Shown: positions 34,654 through 43,117 of the stretch, one piece after another
Position numbering within the stretch: position 1 is the first letter of the stretch
Layout: each line of letters begins with the position of its first letter
Source: Hymenobacter ruricola
Lineage (GTDB): Bacteria; Bacteroidota; Bacteroidia; Cytophagales; Hymenobacteraceae
Direction of reading: 5' to 3'
Length of the DNA stretch: 64,000 nucleotides
Assembly: GCF_015694525.1 (NCBI RefSeq)
Contig: NZ_JADQDM010000001.1
Span: 124,001-188,000, forward strand
Program-made: the position numbers and the translations under genes
Notes under the pieces: generated by a model
What the model was told of the DNA's origin: nothing
What the model saw: only the letters and a program-made list of their open reading frames with translations
Databases searched by the model: none

Positions 34654-36231
34654 ATGCCCACAAAGCTTCCCAACCCGGCCCGCACCTCGGGGGCCACGGC
34701 CACTTCCTGGTTTGGCACCGCGCCGGCCCTGCCCACCTTCGCCCCCCTCGCCGACAACGCCGAAACCGACGTGGTGGTGGTGGGCGGCGGCATTGCCGGC
34801 CTCACCACTGCCTACCTGCTGAGCCAGGAAGGCGTGCCGGTGCTGCTGCTGGAAGACGGCGAGCTGGCCAGCGGCGAAACCGGCCGCACCACCGCCCACC
34901 TTTCCAACGCCCTCGACGACCGCTACACCACCCTCGAAAACCTGTTTGGGCCGGAAGGCGCCCGCCTGGCCGCCGAAAGCCACACCACCGCCATTGCCGC
35001 CATCGAAGGCATTGTGCAGAAGGAAAAAATCGACTGCGACTTCACCCGGCTCGACGGCTTCCTGTTTTTGCCCGCCGGCGGCAAGTCGCAGGAGCTGGCC
35101 GACGAGCTGGCCGCCGCCCACCGCGCCGGCCTCACCCAGGTAGAGCACCTGCAACGGGCCGGCACCACCGGCTTCGAGCCCGGCGAATGCCTGCGCTTTC
35201 CCAACCAGGGCCAGTTTCACATCCTGAAATACCTGAACGGCCTGGCCCAGGCCATCACCCAAAAAGGCGGCCGCATTCATACCAACACCCGCGTGAGCGA
35301 AGTGCACGGCGGCGCCAATGCCCGTGTGGTGACCGCCGACGGCGTGGAAGTGACCGCCCGCAAAGGCATCGTTGTGGCCACCAACTCGCCCTTCAACGAC
35401 CGGGTGGTGATGCACACCAAGCAGGCCGCCTACCGCACTTATGTGGTGGCCGCCCGCGTGCCCAAAGGCAGCATCAGCAAAGCCCTGTACTGGGACACGC
35501 CCGACCCCTACCACTACGTGCGCTTGCAGGACGTGCCCGCCGGCCCCCGCGGCGGCCAAACCGATTATGACCTGCTCATCGTGGGCGGCGAAGACCACAA
35601 AACCGGCCAGGACGAGCACCCCGAAGCCCGCCTGCGCTGCCTGGAAGAATGGACGCGCGACCGGTTTCCGATGGTGCGCGACTTCGAGTACCGCTGGTCG
35701 GGCCAGGTGATGGAGCCGCAGGACGGCCTGGCCTACGCCGGCCGCAACCCGCTCGATGCCGACAACGTGTTCATCATCACCGGCGACTCGGGCCACGGCA
35801 TGACCCACGGCACCCTGGGGCCCATGATTGTGACCGACCTCCTGCAGGGCCGCCCCAACCCCTGGGCCGGCCTCTACGACCCCGGCCGCATCACGGTGAA
35901 GCCCGAAAGCGCCCTGGAGTTCGTGAAGGAAAACGTGAACGTGGCCTTCGAGTACACCGACCTGCTGACCGGCGGCGACGTGAAAACCCCTGAGGAAATT
36001 GGGGTAGGGGAGGGCGCCGTGCTGCGCCGCGGCCTCAGCAAAGTGGCCGTGTACAAGGACGAGCAGGGCGTCGCCCACGAGTGCTCGGCCATTTGCCCGC
36101 ACCTGGGCTGCGTGGTGCACTGGAACAGCCTCGAAAAAAGCTGGGACTGCCCCTGCCACGGCTCCCGCTTCACCGCCCTCGGCGAGCTGCTGAACGGCCC
36201 CGCCGCCAGCGGCCTGGCTCCAGCACAGTAG
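34654..36231 (+). CDS. FAD-dependent oxidoreductase fused to a Rieske [2Fe-2S] domain
   Basis: A 525-residue soluble enzyme. The N-terminal 400 residues are a DAO-type (glycine/D-amino-acid oxidase-like) FAD domain, with the dinucleotide fold 'TDVVVVGGGIAGLTTAYLLSQEG' (about 39-61) and the second contact region 'ELASGETGRTTAH'. The C-terminal 110 residues form a Rieske cluster domain with CPHLGC and CPCHGS (Cys-x-His and Cys-x-x-His ligand pairs), ending soon after the 'LNGPAASGL' strand. The fusion is common in soil and plant-associated bacteria and its substrate is unknown. The final TAG stop (36229-36231) lies inside the AGTAGCGCGGAC end of the following repeat, so the last few residues (APAQ) may be new. 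Confidence 0.9.
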   Translation: MPTKLPNPARTSGATATSWFGTAPALPTFAPLADNAETDVVVVGGGIAGLTTAYLLSQEGVPVLLLEDGELASGETGRTTAHLSNALDDRYTTLENLFGPEGARLAAESHTTAIAAIEGIVQKEKIDCDFTRLDGFLFLPAGGKSQELADELAAAHRAGLTQVEHLQRAGTTGFEPGECLRFPNQGQFHILKYLNGLAQAITQKGGRIHTNTRVSEVHGGANARVVTADGVEVTARKGIVVATNSPFNDRVVMHTKQAAYRTYVVAARVPKGSISKALYWDTPDPYHYVRLQDVPAGPRGGQTDYDLLIVGGEDHKTGQDEHPEARLRCLEEWTRDRFPMVRDFEYRWSGQVMEPQDGLAYAGRNPLDADNVFIITGDSGHGMTHGTLGPMIVTDLLQGRPNPWAGLYDPGRITVKPESALEFVKENVNVAFEYTDLLTGGDVKTPEEIGVGEGAVLRRGLSKVAVYKDEQGVAHECSAICPHLGCVVHWNSLEKSWDCPCHGSRFTALGELLNGPAASGLAPAQ

Positions 36232-36330
36232 CGCGGACTTTGTAGTCCGCGTCCCCGCGCCGCGTCCCCGTCGGAAGCCCGAACGACAACCACGCGGCGC
36301 GGGGACGCGGACTACAGAGTCCGCGCTACT
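36227..36330. repeat. GTAGCGCGGAC palindromic element, family 4
   Basis: 38-bp inverted arms with one mismatch (36227-36264 and 36293-36330) beginning AGTAGCGCGGACT and running TGTAGTCCGCGTCCCCGCG. The loop is 28 bases. Its left end supplies the stop codon of the FAD/Rieske gene. A short relative is at 60878-60912. Confidence 0.92.
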
Positions 36331-36400
36331 CCCTGGCTACCCCTCTTTTCCTATTTACCCCCAATACCCAGACCGTTCAAGCGGCTCCTGCCTTCTCACC

Positions 36401-37291
36401 ATGCCTTCCCGCAAACCCAAAACTCCCGCCCGCAACACCCAAGCCGAGTCCACCTGCCTGCCCCCCAAGGGCGTGCTCATCGCCATCGGCGGGCACGAAG
36501 ACAAATCGCCCCGCCCCGGCACCGGGTACGAGGCCGACAACGCCCCCGATTCTATTTTGCGCCGCTTCGTGGACGAGGTGAAGGGCTCCAAAAACATTCT
36601 CGTGCTGCCCATTGCTTCGCAGGAGCCCGAAGAAGCCGCCAAGGATTACGTCGACTTATTCAACAGCCTGGGCGCGGGGCGGGTGGACGTGCTCGACCTG
36701 CAAACGCGCGAGCAGGGGCACCAGGAAGACGCCTTGCGCCAGATGGAAGAAGCCGACGGCTTCATGTTCACCGGCGGCGACCAGCTGCGCCTCACGGCCC
36801 TGCTCGGCGGCACGCCCTGGCTCAAGCGCCTCAAGGAGCGGTTCACCCACGACGACATCGTGATTGCGGGCACCAGCGCCGGCGCGGCGGCCATGAGCAC
36901 GCCCATGATTTACCAGGGCCGCGACAATCAGGGCATGCTCAAGGACGAAATCCACGTCACCACGGGCCTGCAGTTTGTGCACGACGTGGCCATCGACACG
37001 CACTTCGTGGCCCGGGGCCGCATCATCCGCATGGCCCAGATTATTGCTACCAACCCCGGCTGCATTGGCCTGGGCCTGGAAGAAGACACCGCCGTGGTCA
37101 TCCGCGACGGGCGCGAGCTCGAAGTCATCGGCAGCGGCGTGGTGACCATCGTGGACGGCCAGGACTGCACCGACACCAACATCCACCGCATTCAGTCGGG
37201 CGAGGCCATCACCATCCGCGACCTGCGGGTGCACATCCTGAGCTGCGGCGAGTGCTACACCCTGCCCGTGCAGGAGGACCTGCACCGCTAG
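36401..37291 (+). CDS. cphB: Cyanophycinase (peptidase S51)
   Basis: A 296-residue peptidase of family S51 that cleaves cyanophycin (multi-L-arginyl-poly-aspartate) to beta-Asp-Arg dipeptides. Recognisable: 'GVLIAIGGHEDKS' at about 27-39, the strand/turn 'FMFTGGDQLRLTALLGGT', the nucleophile elbow 'VIAGTSAGAAAMS' (about 155-167, catalytic Ser in GTSAG), the 'THFVARGRIIRMAQII' segment with the ligand-binding Arg, and 'GLGLEEDTAVVI'. The tail 'HILSCGECYTLP' is usual. The cyanophycin synthetase gene cphA is not adjacent in the window, which is atypical because the two are often neighbours. Either cphA lies outside the window, or the enzyme serves an imported polymer. No signal peptide is visible. 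Confidence 0.93.
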   Translation: MPSRKPKTPARNTQAESTCLPPKGVLIAIGGHEDKSPRPGTGYEADNAPDSILRRFVDEVKGSKNILVLPIASQEPEEAAKDYVDLFNSLGAGRVDVLDLQTREQGHQEDALRQMEEADGFMFTGGDQLRLTALLGGTPWLKRLKERFTHDDIVIAGTSAGAAAMSTPMIYQGRDNQGMLKDEIHVTTGLQFVHDVAIDTHFVARGRIIRMAQIIATNPGCIGLGLEEDTAVVIRDGRELEVIGSGVVTIVDGQDCTDTNIHRIQSGEAITIRDLRVHILSCGECYTLPVQEDLHR

Positions 37292-37317
37292 CCACGGCAG
37301 GCCCATGCGAGCCAGAA

Positions 37318-37548
37318 TTACGCCTGCTTTTGAGTAAAGAACGCCTGGTTCTGTTCTAAAAATGCTGCCTTATTGTTCAAAAATGCATGTTTACAGGGTA
37401 GAAATGCCCTCATATAAGTTGTAAATGCCCTTATATGAGTTATAAATGCCTTCATATAGATTGTAAATGCCTGCTTACTGCTTAAAAATGCGTGCTTTCG
37501 ATTAAACAGTGCCTACTTAGGTTCATACAATGCCTGCTTTGGGCTTAA
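37318..37548. repeat. Eleven in-register 21-bp tandem repeats
   Basis: Eleven units starting at 37318, 37339, 37360, 37381, 37402, 37423, 37444, 37465, 37486, 37507 and 37528, each exactly 21 bases apart. The best-conserved part is AAATGCCTGCTTA at the start of each unit, with a variable tail often ending TTAA or TTGT. The array is markedly AT-richer than the coding sequence on both sides. It runs up to, and its last copy overlaps, the first codons of an open frame preceding the winged-helix gene. No unique spacers separate the units, so this is not a CRISPR array. Confidence 0.88.
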
Positions 37549-37655
37549 ATAAGCTTGGTATTGCCCTGGCAAAGCCGGCTACTGCAAGAGTAGGCCGGTT
37601 GCTGAACCTGGGTGGGGTATCTTGCGGGGGCCCGGCACTAGCGGGCACCCCGCCC

Positions 37656-38099
37656 ATGCCCACTCCCCCCGTTGCCGAAGACCCCGAACCAGCCGCCACG
37701 TCGGAAACGGCGCTACTGGCGGCTTTTGAGCGCCGCGTGCTCGCCCGCGACGAGCCCGTGCCGGTGCCCATGGACGCGGGCAGCCTGCGGGCCCGCATCC
37801 GGGCGGGGCTGGCCGGGCGGCTGCCCCAGCCCGGCCGGCAGCGCGACCGGCGGCGGCTGCGCCGGATGGCGTACCTCTGCCATCAGTTTCTGGCCGTGCC
37901 CACCCTGTTTAGCACGGCGCCGGAACTGGCAGCGGCGTTGGACTTGTCGCCCAGCGGCCTCACCCGCACCTGGCGCGAGCTGCGCGAGGCCGGGCTGGTG
38001 GAACTGGTGCCCGCCGGCACGCGCCGCTGCTACCGCCTCAGCCGCGCCGGCGAGGATTGGCTGCTGGCCGTGGTAAAGGGCGAAACGCCGCCCGCCTAA
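37656..38099 (+). CDS. Winged-helix transcription regulator (MarR/ArsR-like)
   Basis: A 147-residue protein, started at ATG 37656; an ATG at 37530 in the same frame would add 42 residues, the first seven of which are a copy of the tandem repeat. The C-terminal half is a winged helix: 'RMAYLCHQFLAVPTLFSTAPELAAALDLSPSGLTRTWRELREAGLVELV' (three helices with the recognition helix around SGLTRTWRELREAG), then the wing 'PAGTRRCYRLSRAGEDWL'. The N-terminal part is Pro/Ala-rich and probably flexible. No effector domain is apparent. Its direct neighbour upstream is the 21-bp repeat array, which would suit autoregulation through multiple binding sites, but this is inference. Confidence 0.65.
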   Translation: MPTPPVAEDPEPAATSETALLAAFERRVLARDEPVPVPMDAGSLRARIRAGLAGRLPQPGRQRDRRRLRRMAYLCHQFLAVPTLFSTAPELAAALDLSPSGLTRTWRELREAGLVELVPAGTRRCYRLSRAGEDWLLAVVKGETPPA

Positions 38100-38138
38100 G
38101 CCCAACCGGAGCCCGCCCGCCTGCGTATTTTTGAGCCA

Positions 38139-38432
38139 ATGAAAACCTCCTCACCCGCCTTGATGCGCTGGCTGAGCCGGCGCGGGGTGCTGGCCCTGGC
38201 GCTGGCCGCCACCCTGCCCGCCTGCCAGGACCACCGCTTGGCGCAGCTCGAAGCCACCCAGCAGCAACAGGCCCGCGAGCTGGCCGAGCTGCGCCAGCAG
38301 CTGGCCGAAAAGGAAGAAGAAGTGGAGCAACTCGAAACCTGCGTCGACGACCTGGAAAGCGCCGTGTACGAAGACGAGGACTCCACGACGTACGACGAAG
38401 ACCCGGAGCGGCCGCATACGACGGTGCTGTAG
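38139..38432 (+). CDS. Small lipoprotein with coiled-coil
   Basis: A 97-residue lipoprotein: signal segment with the lipobox LPAC (Cys at about residue 29), then a heptad-rich coiled coil (about 33-75; 'LAQLEATQQQQARELAELRQQLAE' in order) and an acidic, Asp/Tyr-rich tail. It reads like a Lpp-like or coiled-coil outer-membrane-associated spacer protein. It starts 39 bases after the regulator stop. Function unknown. Confidence 0.75.
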   Translation: MKTSSPALMRWLSRRGVLALALAATLPACQDHRLAQLEATQQQQARELAELRQQLAEKEEEVEQLETCVDDLESAVYEDEDSTTYDEDPERPHTTVL

Positions 38433-38486
38433 GGGCGGGCGCTTGGGTGTGGCAGGCGGCAGGTGTGGGGCGGGAAAAGCAGTCGC

Positions 38487-38590
38487 GAACGTCATGCAGA
38501 GCGCAGTGAAGCATCTTTACTGCGGCAGTAATCTATTTACAAGGGTTAGTGATGCGGTAAAGATGCTTCGCTCCGCTCTGCATGACGTTC
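38487..38590. repeat. REP-like hairpin element, family 1 variant
   Basis: Imperfect inverted arms beginning GAACGTCATGCAGAGCG and containing GAAGCATCTTTAC, about 38487-38525 and 38551-38590. Its outer end is GTCATGCAGAGC, one base different from the family 1 GTCATGCTGAGC. It lies just before the FUSC gene. Confidence 0.85.
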
Positions 38591-38631
38591 AGTAATCCCC
38601 GCCAAACGCAGCCCGTCCGCGCTTCCTCCGC

Positions 38632-40779
38632 ATGAACTCCTACTCCCGCCGCCTCCGCTACTTTTTCACCGGGCAGCACTTCTCCGACGGGGTGCGCACC
38701 ACGGTGGCCATTCTGCTGCCGGCGCTGCTGCTGGCCCAGTGGGGGCACTTCGACCTGGGCCTCACCGTCTCGACCGGAGCCGTGTGCGTGAGCGTGACCG
38801 ACACCCCCGGCCCGCCTGCCCACCGCCGCAACGGCATGCTGGCGGCCTTGGCGCTGGTGCAGCTCACGGCCCTGCTCACCAGCGTGGCGGCCACCAGCGT
38901 GTGGGGGCTGGGCCTGGAAATCGGGGTGCTGAGCTTCCTGTGCACCATGCTGCTGGTGTGGGGCGCCCGGGCCGGGGCCGTGGGCACCGCCGGCCTGCTG
39001 AACGTGGTGCTGCTGCTGGCCCACCCGCCGGCCCTCAGCCAGGCCCTGCCGCACGCGGGCCTGCTGCTGCTGGGCGGCCTGTGGTACGCGGGCCTGGCCC
39101 TGGTGGCCTACCAGGTGCGGCCCTACCGCCCGGCCCAACAGGCCCTAGGCGAGTGCGTGCACGCCATTGCGCAGTTTCTGGCGCTGAAAGCCAAGTTCTA
39201 CAACCCCGCCACGGCCCTCGAGGAGGACTACCGCCAGCTGGTGGCCCAGCAAGTGGTGGTGAACGAAAAGCAGGAAGCCGCCCGCGACTTCCTGTTTCGC
39301 ACCCGCCAGATTGTGAACGAAACCACCAGCACCGGCCGCCGCCTCGTGCTCACGTTCGTTGAAACCGTGGATTTGTACGAGCGCATCACGGCCGCGTACT
39401 ACGACTACGGCAACGTGCGCGAGGCCTTTGGGCGCAGCGGCCTGCTGCCCGACATCGCGGGCCTCATCCGCCACATTGCCGCCGAGCTCGACCACCTGGG
39501 CGTGGCCATCCAGACCGGCCGGCCCTACGACGGCCCGGGCCCCGACCTCGGCGCGGAGTGGGGGCGCCTGCAGGCCCGCATCAGCGCCCTCGACGCCGGC
39601 AGCGCCGACGGCCAGACGCGGGTGCTCAAGAAAATCCTCGTCAACCTGCGCGACATCATCCGGCGCGTGGGCAACATCCGCCGCTACTTCGACGAAAGCC
39701 TGACGGCCGACGTACCCGCCCCCAGCCGCGCCGCCGAGCACGCCCGGTTCGTGGCCCACCAGGAAATCGAGCTGCAGGCCCTCAGCCAGAATTTTACGCT
39801 CAGCTCCAGCGTGTTTCGCCATTCCGTGCGGATGATGCTGGCCTGCCTGGTGGCCTTTGTCGTGGCCGAAAGCCTCTGGCACGGCCAGCACAACTACTGG
39901 ATTCTGATGACCGTGACCATCATGCTCAAGCCCGGCTTCAGCCTCACGCGCCAGCGCAACCAAGAGCGCATCATCGGCACGCTGGCGGGCGGGGCGCTGG
40001 GGGGGGCCATCCTCTGGGCCCTGCCCTGGACGGAGGCGCGGTTTGGCGTGCTGGTGGGGTTCATGGTGCTGGCCTATAGTTTCCAGCGTACCGTGTATCT
40101 GGCCACGGTCATCTTTCTCACGGCCTATCTGCTCATCATGTTCAGCTTTTTGGGGCTGAGCTACATTGGGGTGGCCGAGGAGCGCATCACCGACACGCTC
40201 ATTGGCTGCGCCATCGCGTTTTCGGCCGGCTATTTCCTGTTTCCGCGCTGGGAATCGGAGCAGCTCACCGACTACATGGCCGCCGCCCTGCGCGCCAACC
40301 TCGCCTACCTGCGCCAGCTGGCCAACCGCCTGGCCGGCCGCCCCCTGCCGCCCAACGAGTACCGCCTGCTGCGCAAGGAAGTGTACGTGAGCGGGGCCAA
40401 CCTGGCGGCGGCCTTCCAGCGCATGCTCACCGAGCCCAAAAGCAAGCAGCACCGCCCCACCGAAACCCACGAATTCGTGGTGCTGAACCACATTCTCTCC
40501 TCCAACATCGCCGCCCTCACCGCCACCCTGCGCGAGGCCGCGCCCGCCGTGCCGCCCTTCGCCGCCGAGGGCCGCCGGGCCCTCACCAGCGCCGTGGCCG
40601 CCCTGCAAAAAAGCCTGGCCCGCATGACCCCGGATGCCGCCGCGCCAGCCACCGAGCTGGGCCTGGGAACTGCCGGGAACGGTGCTTCCGACGACAAAAC
40701 GCTGCTGGAGCAGCTTGCTTTTCTTCAGAAAGTGAGCGGGGATATCGGGAGAGTTTCCGAGGTGCTGATTGAGAAATAG
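38632..40779 (+). CDS. FUSC-family (YccS/aromatic acid exporter-like) membrane protein
   Basis: A 715-residue membrane protein of the FUSC family (fusaric acid resistance/YccS/AaeB-like). It has the duplicated arrangement: six N-terminal helices (about 20-175; 'TTVAILLPALLLAQ', 'LALVQLTALLTSVAATSVWG', 'AGLLNVVLLLAH'), a long cytoplasmic helical region (about 180-395), a second set of about six helices (about 400-540; 'MMLACLVAFVVAESLW', 'YWILMTVTIMLKPGFSLTRQRNQERIIGTLAGG', 'IVLAYSFQRTVYLATVIFL', 'LIGCAIAFSAGYFLFPRWE') and a cytoplasmic tail. The 'MLKPGFSLTRQRNxERxxGTxxGG' block is the FUSC signature. It probably exports aromatic or other organic acids. A hairpin element follows. Confidence 0.9.
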   Translation: MNSYSRRLRYFFTGQHFSDGVRTTVAILLPALLLAQWGHFDLGLTVSTGAVCVSVTDTPGPPAHRRNGMLAALALVQLTALLTSVAATSVWGLGLEIGVLSFLCTMLLVWGARAGAVGTAGLLNVVLLLAHPPALSQALPHAGLLLLGGLWYAGLALVAYQVRPYRPAQQALGECVHAIAQFLALKAKFYNPATALEEDYRQLVAQQVVVNEKQEAARDFLFRTRQIVNETTSTGRRLVLTFVETVDLYERITAAYYDYGNVREAFGRSGLLPDIAGLIRHIAAELDHLGVAIQTGRPYDGPGPDLGAEWGRLQARISALDAGSADGQTRVLKKILVNLRDIIRRVGNIRRYFDESLTADVPAPSRAAEHARFVAHQEIELQALSQNFTLSSSVFRHSVRMMLACLVAFVVAESLWHGQHNYWILMTVTIMLKPGFSLTRQRNQERIIGTLAGGALGGAILWALPWTEARFGVLVGFMVLAYSFQRTVYLATVIFLTAYLLIMFSFLGLSYIGVAEERITDTLIGCAIAFSAGYFLFPRWESEQLTDYMAAALRANLAYLRQLANRLAGRPLPPNEYRLLRKEVYVSGANLAAAFQRMLTEPKSKQHRPTETHEFVVLNHILSSNIAALTATLREAAPAVPPFAAEGRRALTSAVAALQKSLARMTPDAAAPATELGLGTAGNGASDDKTLLEQLAFLQKVSGDIGRVSEVLIEK

Positions 40780-40793
40780 CGCATCTGGCCCGT

Positions 40794-40883
40794 CCGTCAT
40801 GTCGAGCTTGTCGAGACATCTCGCGTGCCAGAGTAAATAATTACTACTGCACGCGAGATGTCTCGACAAGCTCGACATGACGG
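40794..40883. repeat. REP-like hairpin element, family 1 variant
   Basis: Perfect 35-bp arms (40794-40828 and 40849-40883) beginning CCGTCATGTCGAGCTTGTCG and ending CTCGCGTGC, with loop GAGTAAATAATTACTAC. It lies between the convergent FUSC and histidine kinase genes. Confidence 0.92.
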
Positions 40884-40902
40884 TCTAGTTGCCTGAGCCC
40901 CC

Positions 40903-42840
40903 TCAGCAGGGCAGCTGCACCACCACCCGCGTGCCCACTTCCGGCGTTTCGATGCGGACGCGGCCGCCCAGGTAGGCGGCGCGGGTGCGCACCCCACGCA
41001 GGCCGATGCCCACGGGCGGGGTGTCTTCGCCGCGGGCGAAGCCACGGCCGTCGTCTTCCACGCACAACTCCAGGTGGCCGGGGTGGCAGTGCAGCCGCAC
41101 CTGCACGTGGCGGGCCTGGGCGTGGCGCACGGCGTTGTTCACCAGCTCGGCCACAATGCGGAAGGCGGCCGACTGCACGGCCTGCGGGAGGCCGTCGAGG
41201 GCGGGGTCGAGCTGGGTGGCCACGTGCGGCGGGCCGTTGAGGTTGAAGGCGTCGCAGAGCGAGCCGATGGCCTTTTGCAGGCGGTTGGTGCCGGGCTCCA
41301 TGGGCAGCAGCGCGTGGCTGAGCTGGCGCACCTGGCCGTAGAGCTGGCCCAGAATTTCTTCGGTGAGCAAGCCGATGGTGGCGGCGTCGGGGGCGGCGGC
41401 CAGGGCGTCGCGCACGGCGTGGCTCTGCCAGGCCATGTGCAGGGCGGCCAGGTTGGGGCCCAGGGCGTCGTGCAGCTCGCGGGCCAGCTGCTCGCGCTCG
41501 GCGTCCTGCGCCGCGATGAGGCGCCCGCCCTCGGCGTTGCGCTGCTGCAGGCGCCGGATGCGCAGCCGGGCGTTTTGGCGCAGCGCGTAGCGGAAACGGC
41601 CGGTGAGCAGGGCGCTCAGCACCAGCAGCTCCGTGAGCAGGCCCCAGGCCAGGGTGTTGGGGTAAACGGGGTTGACACTGGTCCAGCCCAGATGATTCAG
41701 CCAAAACACGGCGTAGCCCACGAAAAAACAGAAATACGTGGGCGAGTAGTACGCCGCCAGCCGCCGCCGGTGCCGGGAAAGAAACGCCGCAATGAGCGTC
41801 ACCCAGCCGTAGCCAAACACCAGCAGCATCAGCACCTCACGGCCGGTGTTGAGGCCCTCCACCAGCGCCAGATGGTGGCGCACGGCCCACGGAAACACCG
41901 CCGCGTAGGCGGCCACCAGCACCACGGCAGCGCCCGCCAGCCAGCTGCCGGCGCGGTAGAGCGTCCCGGTTTTGGGCAGCCGCAAAAACAGCTGCATGAT
42001 GCGAATGCCCGCCGCGCCCGCCAGGATGAGAAAGTTGTACTGCCCCACCGACCACAGCAGGCGGTAGGGCCCGCCCGGCAGCAGCAGGGCATCAAGGCCG
42101 TCCTCCATCAGCAGAAACAGCGTCACGGCCGCCACGTAGGCCACGTACCAGAGGTGAATGCGGTCGCGCAGAAAGGCAAACAGCACCAGGTTGAACACGG
42201 CGCTGCTCAGGTAAAAGCCCAGCAGCCACACCCAGTGCCGCTCGAACGGGAAGCCCATCTCCCAGGCCAGAAAATGCTCGACCGTTTCGATGTAGATGGG
42301 CAGGTACACGCCGCCGGTGTGCACGTCGGCGCGCAGGTAAAGCAGCGCGCTTTCGCCCGGGCCCAGCTCAAACGGAAAGCTCAGCGAGCGGGCCGGAAAC
42401 TGCCGCTCGGCCGCCGGCGCCCACGAGCTGGCCGCGCCCAGACGCGTGAAGCGGGTTTCGCCCGGCCGGCGGCAATACAGGGCAGCGCTGTCGGCAAAAT
42501 TGAAAATGCCCCACACGAAGCGCAGGCGGCGGGCCTCGGCGTTGCGCACGGGCAGGCGTATCCACAGGCGGCGGTGCAGCAGGCCCAAGTTGAGGGTTTT
42601 GTGCCAGGGGCCGGGGCGGAAGTGGCCCACGCGCCAGTGGGCTTCCGCCCGTTCCGGGTCGGGCGCCAGCCCGAAGGGCTCGGTGTAGTAGCGGTAGGCT
42701 TCGGAGAGGTGCGCGCCTTCGGGGTCTTTCAGCAGTAAGGTGTCGCGCAGCGCGGGCCGCGGGGCACCCGCAGCGGTGGCCGGTAGGCCAGAAAGTGCCC
42801 GCAAGCCCAGCATCAGCACAATAACGTAGCAAAACCGCAT
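40903..42840 (-). CDS. 7TM sensor histidine kinase (7TMR-DISM, HisKA_3)
   Basis: A 645-residue inner-membrane kinase, start ATG 42840. A signal/anchor segment (1-25) is followed by an extracellular beta domain of the 7TMR-DISM type (about 40-180, 'WHKTLNLGLLHRRLWIRLPV' style), then seven membrane helices (about 195-415) and a short coiled coil. The HisKA_3 dimerisation helix is 'QLARELHDALGPNLAALHMAW' with the phosphorylated His at about 457. An HATPase core follows, with 'IVAELVNNAVRHAQA' (N box), 'VEDDGRGFARG' (G1) and 'GIGLRGVRTRAAYLGG' (G2). No response regulator gene is adjacent, so it is an orphan in this window. The NarL/LytTR-type partner may lie elsewhere. Confidence 0.93.
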   Translation of the reverse strand: MRFCYVIVLMLGLRALSGLPATAAGAPRPALRDTLLLKDPEGAHLSEAYRYYTEPFGLAPDPERAEAHWRVGHFRPGPWHKTLNLGLLHRRLWIRLPVRNAEARRLRFVWGIFNFADSAALYCRRPGETRFTRLGAASSWAPAAERQFPARSLSFPFELGPGESALLYLRADVHTGGVYLPIYIETVEHFLAWEMGFPFERHWVWLLGFYLSSAVFNLVLFAFLRDRIHLWYVAYVAAVTLFLLMEDGLDALLLPGGPYRLLWSVGQYNFLILAGAAGIRIMQLFLRLPKTGTLYRAGSWLAGAAVVLVAAYAAVFPWAVRHHLALVEGLNTGREVLMLLVFGYGWVTLIAAFLSRHRRRLAAYYSPTYFCFFVGYAVFWLNHLGWTSVNPVYPNTLAWGLLTELLVLSALLTGRFRYALRQNARLRIRRLQQRNAEGGRLIAAQDAEREQLARELHDALGPNLAALHMAWQSHAVRDALAAAPDAATIGLLTEEILGQLYGQVRQLSHALLPMEPGTNRLQKAIGSLCDAFNLNGPPHVATQLDPALDGLPQAVQSAAFRIVAELVNNAVRHAQARHVQVRLHCHPGHLELCVEDDGRGFARGEDTPPVGIGLRGVRTRAAYLGGRVRIETPEVGTRVVVQLPC

Positions 42841-43000
42841 AGGCAAGAAATGGCGGCTTCTGGCACCGGACTGGCAAATAACTATAGCTTCATCTAAACT
42901 TCATTCGATTTAATAATTAAATTCTCCTAAAACCTAATTCGGGTTGCCCCGGCTGCGGGTCGGCAGCCAGAACAACCCGAATACAACAGTTGCCCAATTG
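42841..43000. other. AT-rich spacer between the kinase and the first copy of the 90-bp repeat
   Basis: 160 bases, mainly AT-rich between 42880 and 42940, probably the promoter of the minus-strand kinase. At its end is a perfect 12-bp palindrome, GCCCAATTGGGC (42992-43003), straddling the boundary with the repeat. Confidence 0.5.
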
Positions 43001-43090
43001 GGCCTACTTCGCCGCCTTGCCCGCGTCGGGCTTGAGCGTGCGGCCCAGCCAGTCGAAAAACACGCGCTGCCAGAGCACGGCGTTCTGCGG
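43001..43090. repeat. Left copy of a 90-bp direct repeat (peptidase 3' end)
   Basis: Identical, base for base, to 43775-43864. It contains the last 28 codons and stop of the neighbouring S9 peptidase gene in minus orientation, without the rest of that gene. Identity stops sharply at both ends (TTTTGGTCGC versus CTTCAGCACC on the right). It forms the left border of the toxin-antitoxin cassette. Confidence 0.95.
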
Positions 43091-43117
43091 TTTTGGTCGC
43101 CCAATGCCTAAGTAGCG

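Noticed and set aside
37318..37548. CRISPR array
   Set aside because: The units are contiguous with no unique spacers, are only 21 bp and vary strongly in sequence. No cas gene is in the window.
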